Origin: Ascidia mentula
Lineage: Eukaryota; Chordata; Ascidiacea; Phlebobranchia; Ascidiidae
Direction: 5' to 3'
Assembly: GCA_947561715.1 (NCBI GenBank)
Contig: OX387205.1
Location: 13,149,001 to 13,213,000, forward strand
DNA: 64,000 nt
Shown here: in pieces, positions 62,217 to 64,000 of the stretch
Layout: each line of letters begins with the position of its first letter
Position numbering within the stretch: the stretch's first letter is position 1
Translations under genes and position numbers: made by a program
The notes under the pieces: model-generated
Database searches by the model: none
The model's input: the letters and a program-made list of their open reading frames with translations, nothing else
What the model was told of the DNA's origin: nothing

Positions 62217-62311
62217 TGCCGTCATCGCCATGAAGATTTTATTGGCACTCGTCACGCTTGCCTTGTGCTCGGTGATCCGAATCGAGGCCCAGAACGATGA
62301 CAGTTTTACAG
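62217..62311 (+). CDS. First coding exon (signal peptide) of a secreted protein, 3' partial
   Basis: A strong acceptor (TCACTTTTGCAG) precedes 62217. The ATG is at 62230 and the frame reads MKILLALVTLALCSVIRIEA followed by QNDDSFT, ending at a perfect donor G|GTGAGT after 62311 (phase 1). Charge, hydrophobic core and the small residue before Q give a textbook cleavable signal peptide. I could not find a second exon in the remaining 1.7 kb, so the identity is unknown; extracellular matrix or secreted factor are both possible. A candidate 5' UTR exon ends at 61056 (GTAAAG|GTGAGT). The long AT-poor first intron and upstream DNA set it apart from its neighbours. Confidence 0.6.
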
Positions 62312-64000
62312 GTGAGTGTTGGGCTCTGTTTAGACGATTGTTTTGACGCCAGCGGCTCGGGTGAGGCCCATGGCTTTTCGGCACACGGGCACAGAACCCG
62401 CCATCTTCGCTCAACACGATTTTCCAGGCTCCGTGAAAGGTTTAGGGCAACCCCGTCTGAAGGTCTTTGCCGAGGCAGGACGTGACGTCAGTGGAAGGGG
62501 GGTTAGTCATTTGTGGAAACCGAACAAACAGGTTTCCTATGATGCCAACGCGCCGAAATCCGGCTAAGCGCAATTGCCTTGTCAGTCTAAGGAATAACTA
62601 CTCCCGGAGACTGCTATTACACTTAATCCTGATCATTATAAAAGGCCCTGGTGCGCAATTATTATGTAAAGTAGCTCCATACGTGGACTTGGAAAGATTA
62701 GTATCGGGGTTTCCGCTGCTATCCAAAACGCATTAGCCGTCGTTTACCACCAAGGCACTCACGCTGATAGGAATAGTTAAGCCAAGATGTTCAGTTGATA
62801 CCACGCTGATAACGGTCACTGGGTGCTGTCGTTGTTTCTTTCATGCGGGCTGGCTTCTAATTAGACCCAAGCCTGTTCTGTGGTCGTTGTCACGCGCGCC
62901 TGGTTCCTCTGCGTTCGCGTTACAACCGCCAGCAAGCCCTCGGTAAATAAAGCGGCTTTAGGCCACAGGTATGTTTGCGCGCGATGTTTAGACTCTGAAA
63001 TGGTTCCTTTGTTCGGGGGGCTCGAACTTGGGTGGTGTGCGACAAAAAGGCCAAGGCTGTAGATTTGGAGATTGACTTCAAGGCATAAACTAAGCGTGAA
63101 TACGTGGAGGAATGGCGATTTCGTGCGTTTAGAATAATCCTCCCGCGTGGTGTATTGCGTTGGACGAATTCATTTTCTCACGGCTTACATCAAAGTTTGT
63201 CGCGTTCCCTTATTTTCTCTCAGTTGCAGAAGTTGTCAAACACAATAGTCTTGGTCGCATCATTGCAAACCGTCAATATGTTTGATTCACGAGAATCTAT
63301 AATTGCTTGAACGCAAAGTATCGGCATTTACGTCAAATTCAGCCTGAGTCGACAGACATTCGTCTTTTCCGGTCCCAAGTTGATTTCGACGGGAATCTCG
63401 ACAGGGTGTCTTGTTCAAGAGCGCCTGCGAACGCTCGCGTGGCACGCGGAAGTGATTTTCTAAAGGCCATCGGCTTAAGTTACCAGTTAGTTGTTGGGTT
63501 TTGATGTCGTCCGGCCTGCCTCAGCCACTGATGGATCGCTTCTTGGTCAACGGAGGCTCGCTAAGGGTCAGTGACGTGCGTGAGTGGCCCTGCGATCTAA
63601 TCGTCCACGACTGGTGGCAAATCAAAGAGGTTTGTGGGTAAATTTTTCCATGGCGCGGTTAATAGTCTTGTGGTATGGTAACACCTTTCGGGGCGCGGGA
63701 GTTTGACGCCTTGAGTCACGGTTAGTCACCCCACTTTACACAAGCTCGTGTGATAAACTACTCCACTATTCTTTGAACAAATCACCGAGGCGGATAATTA
63801 GGTTCCGAAGGATCGAAACAATGGCAGAATTTTATCGCACGCTGTTAACGCGAAACTCACGGACAGCTGTTTGATTCCTGGCTTGGAATCGCGTCCAACT
63901 CTTTGTGTCGCGATCTGTGGCCCTATTCGCGCCGTGCAATTGTTTGCTAATTCGGCGTCGTGACCCGGTAGCAGAATGACGCGAAATTTTTCGACCCCGT
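62312..64000 (+). other. First intron (or unrecognised remainder) of the secreted protein gene
   Basis: About 1.7 kb of CpG-richer sequence with no exon that I can join in phase to the signal-peptide exon. A short frame at 63503–63637 has peptide-like composition and a possible donor but no supporting acceptor or phase. Confidence 0.4.

Noticed and set aside
63503-63637. Short frame MSSGLPQPLMDRFLVNGGSL… near the right edge
   Set aside because: Too short, no acceptor in a phase compatible with the signal-peptide exon, and no motif; kept only as a weak possibility in the intron description.
1-64000. CRISPR arrays, rRNA genes and virus-derived elements
   Set aside because: I saw no regularly spaced direct repeats, no rRNA sequence and no recognisable polymerase, capsid or envelope reading frame anywhere in the window.

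Overview
The window is animal nuclear DNA: AT-rich, many short GT–AG introns, small genes. An adhesion GPCR with a GAIN/GPS module, a neurobeachin-like protein, class III glucose transporters and a divergent FGF-like gene together suggest an invertebrate chordate. I infer a Ciona-type tunicate from gene compactness and short intergenic spacing; no single sequence proves it. No virus-derived element was recognised.

Layout, left to right. (1) 59–3023, + strand: the last six exons of a neurobeachin-like (NBEAL) gene covering its WD40 propeller. (2) 5937–12226, +: a complete 14-exon adhesion GPCR of about 705 aa. It has a signal peptide, an N-terminal trefoil (P-type) domain, a Ser/Thr-rich stalk, GAIN/GPS and seven TM segments. 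(3) 13039–18028 and 19540–23286, +: two tandem 11-exon sugar transporters of the GLUT8/GLUT6 class, with matching intron phases and N-terminal acidic dileucine-type sorting signals. (4) 23.3–29.6 kb: a gene-poor spacer. (5) 29.6–47.8 kb: a cluster of small β-strand-rich proteins. Three closely related single-CDS-exon genes (29636–30409, 32052–32759, 37029–37673, all −) and one divergent two-exon member (46690–47840, −) look like leaderless cytokines, each an acidic or basic propiece followed by an IL-1-like β-trefoil. Among them is a + strand two-exon FGF-like gene (41010–41964), probably head-to-head with an unrecognised small − strand gene (40363–40716). (6) 47.9–62.2 kb: a long gene-poor stretch holding a tRNA-Asn(GTT) gene, a long inverted-repeat MITE, a composite tRNA-like repeat element, a hAT-type MITE and copies of a palindromic repeat. 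(7) 62217–62311, +: the first coding exon (signal peptide) of a secreted protein whose remainder lies beyond the window or was not recognised.

The most interesting feature is the 18-kb cluster of putative IL-1-like and FGF-like β-trefoil genes. IL-1 and FGF ligands share the β-trefoil fold, and here candidates for both sit together, with locally duplicated flanking DNA pointing to recent tandem expansion. The IL-1 assignment rests on pattern reading by eye and needs a structure or profile search. The existence of a paralogous gene family is much more secure.
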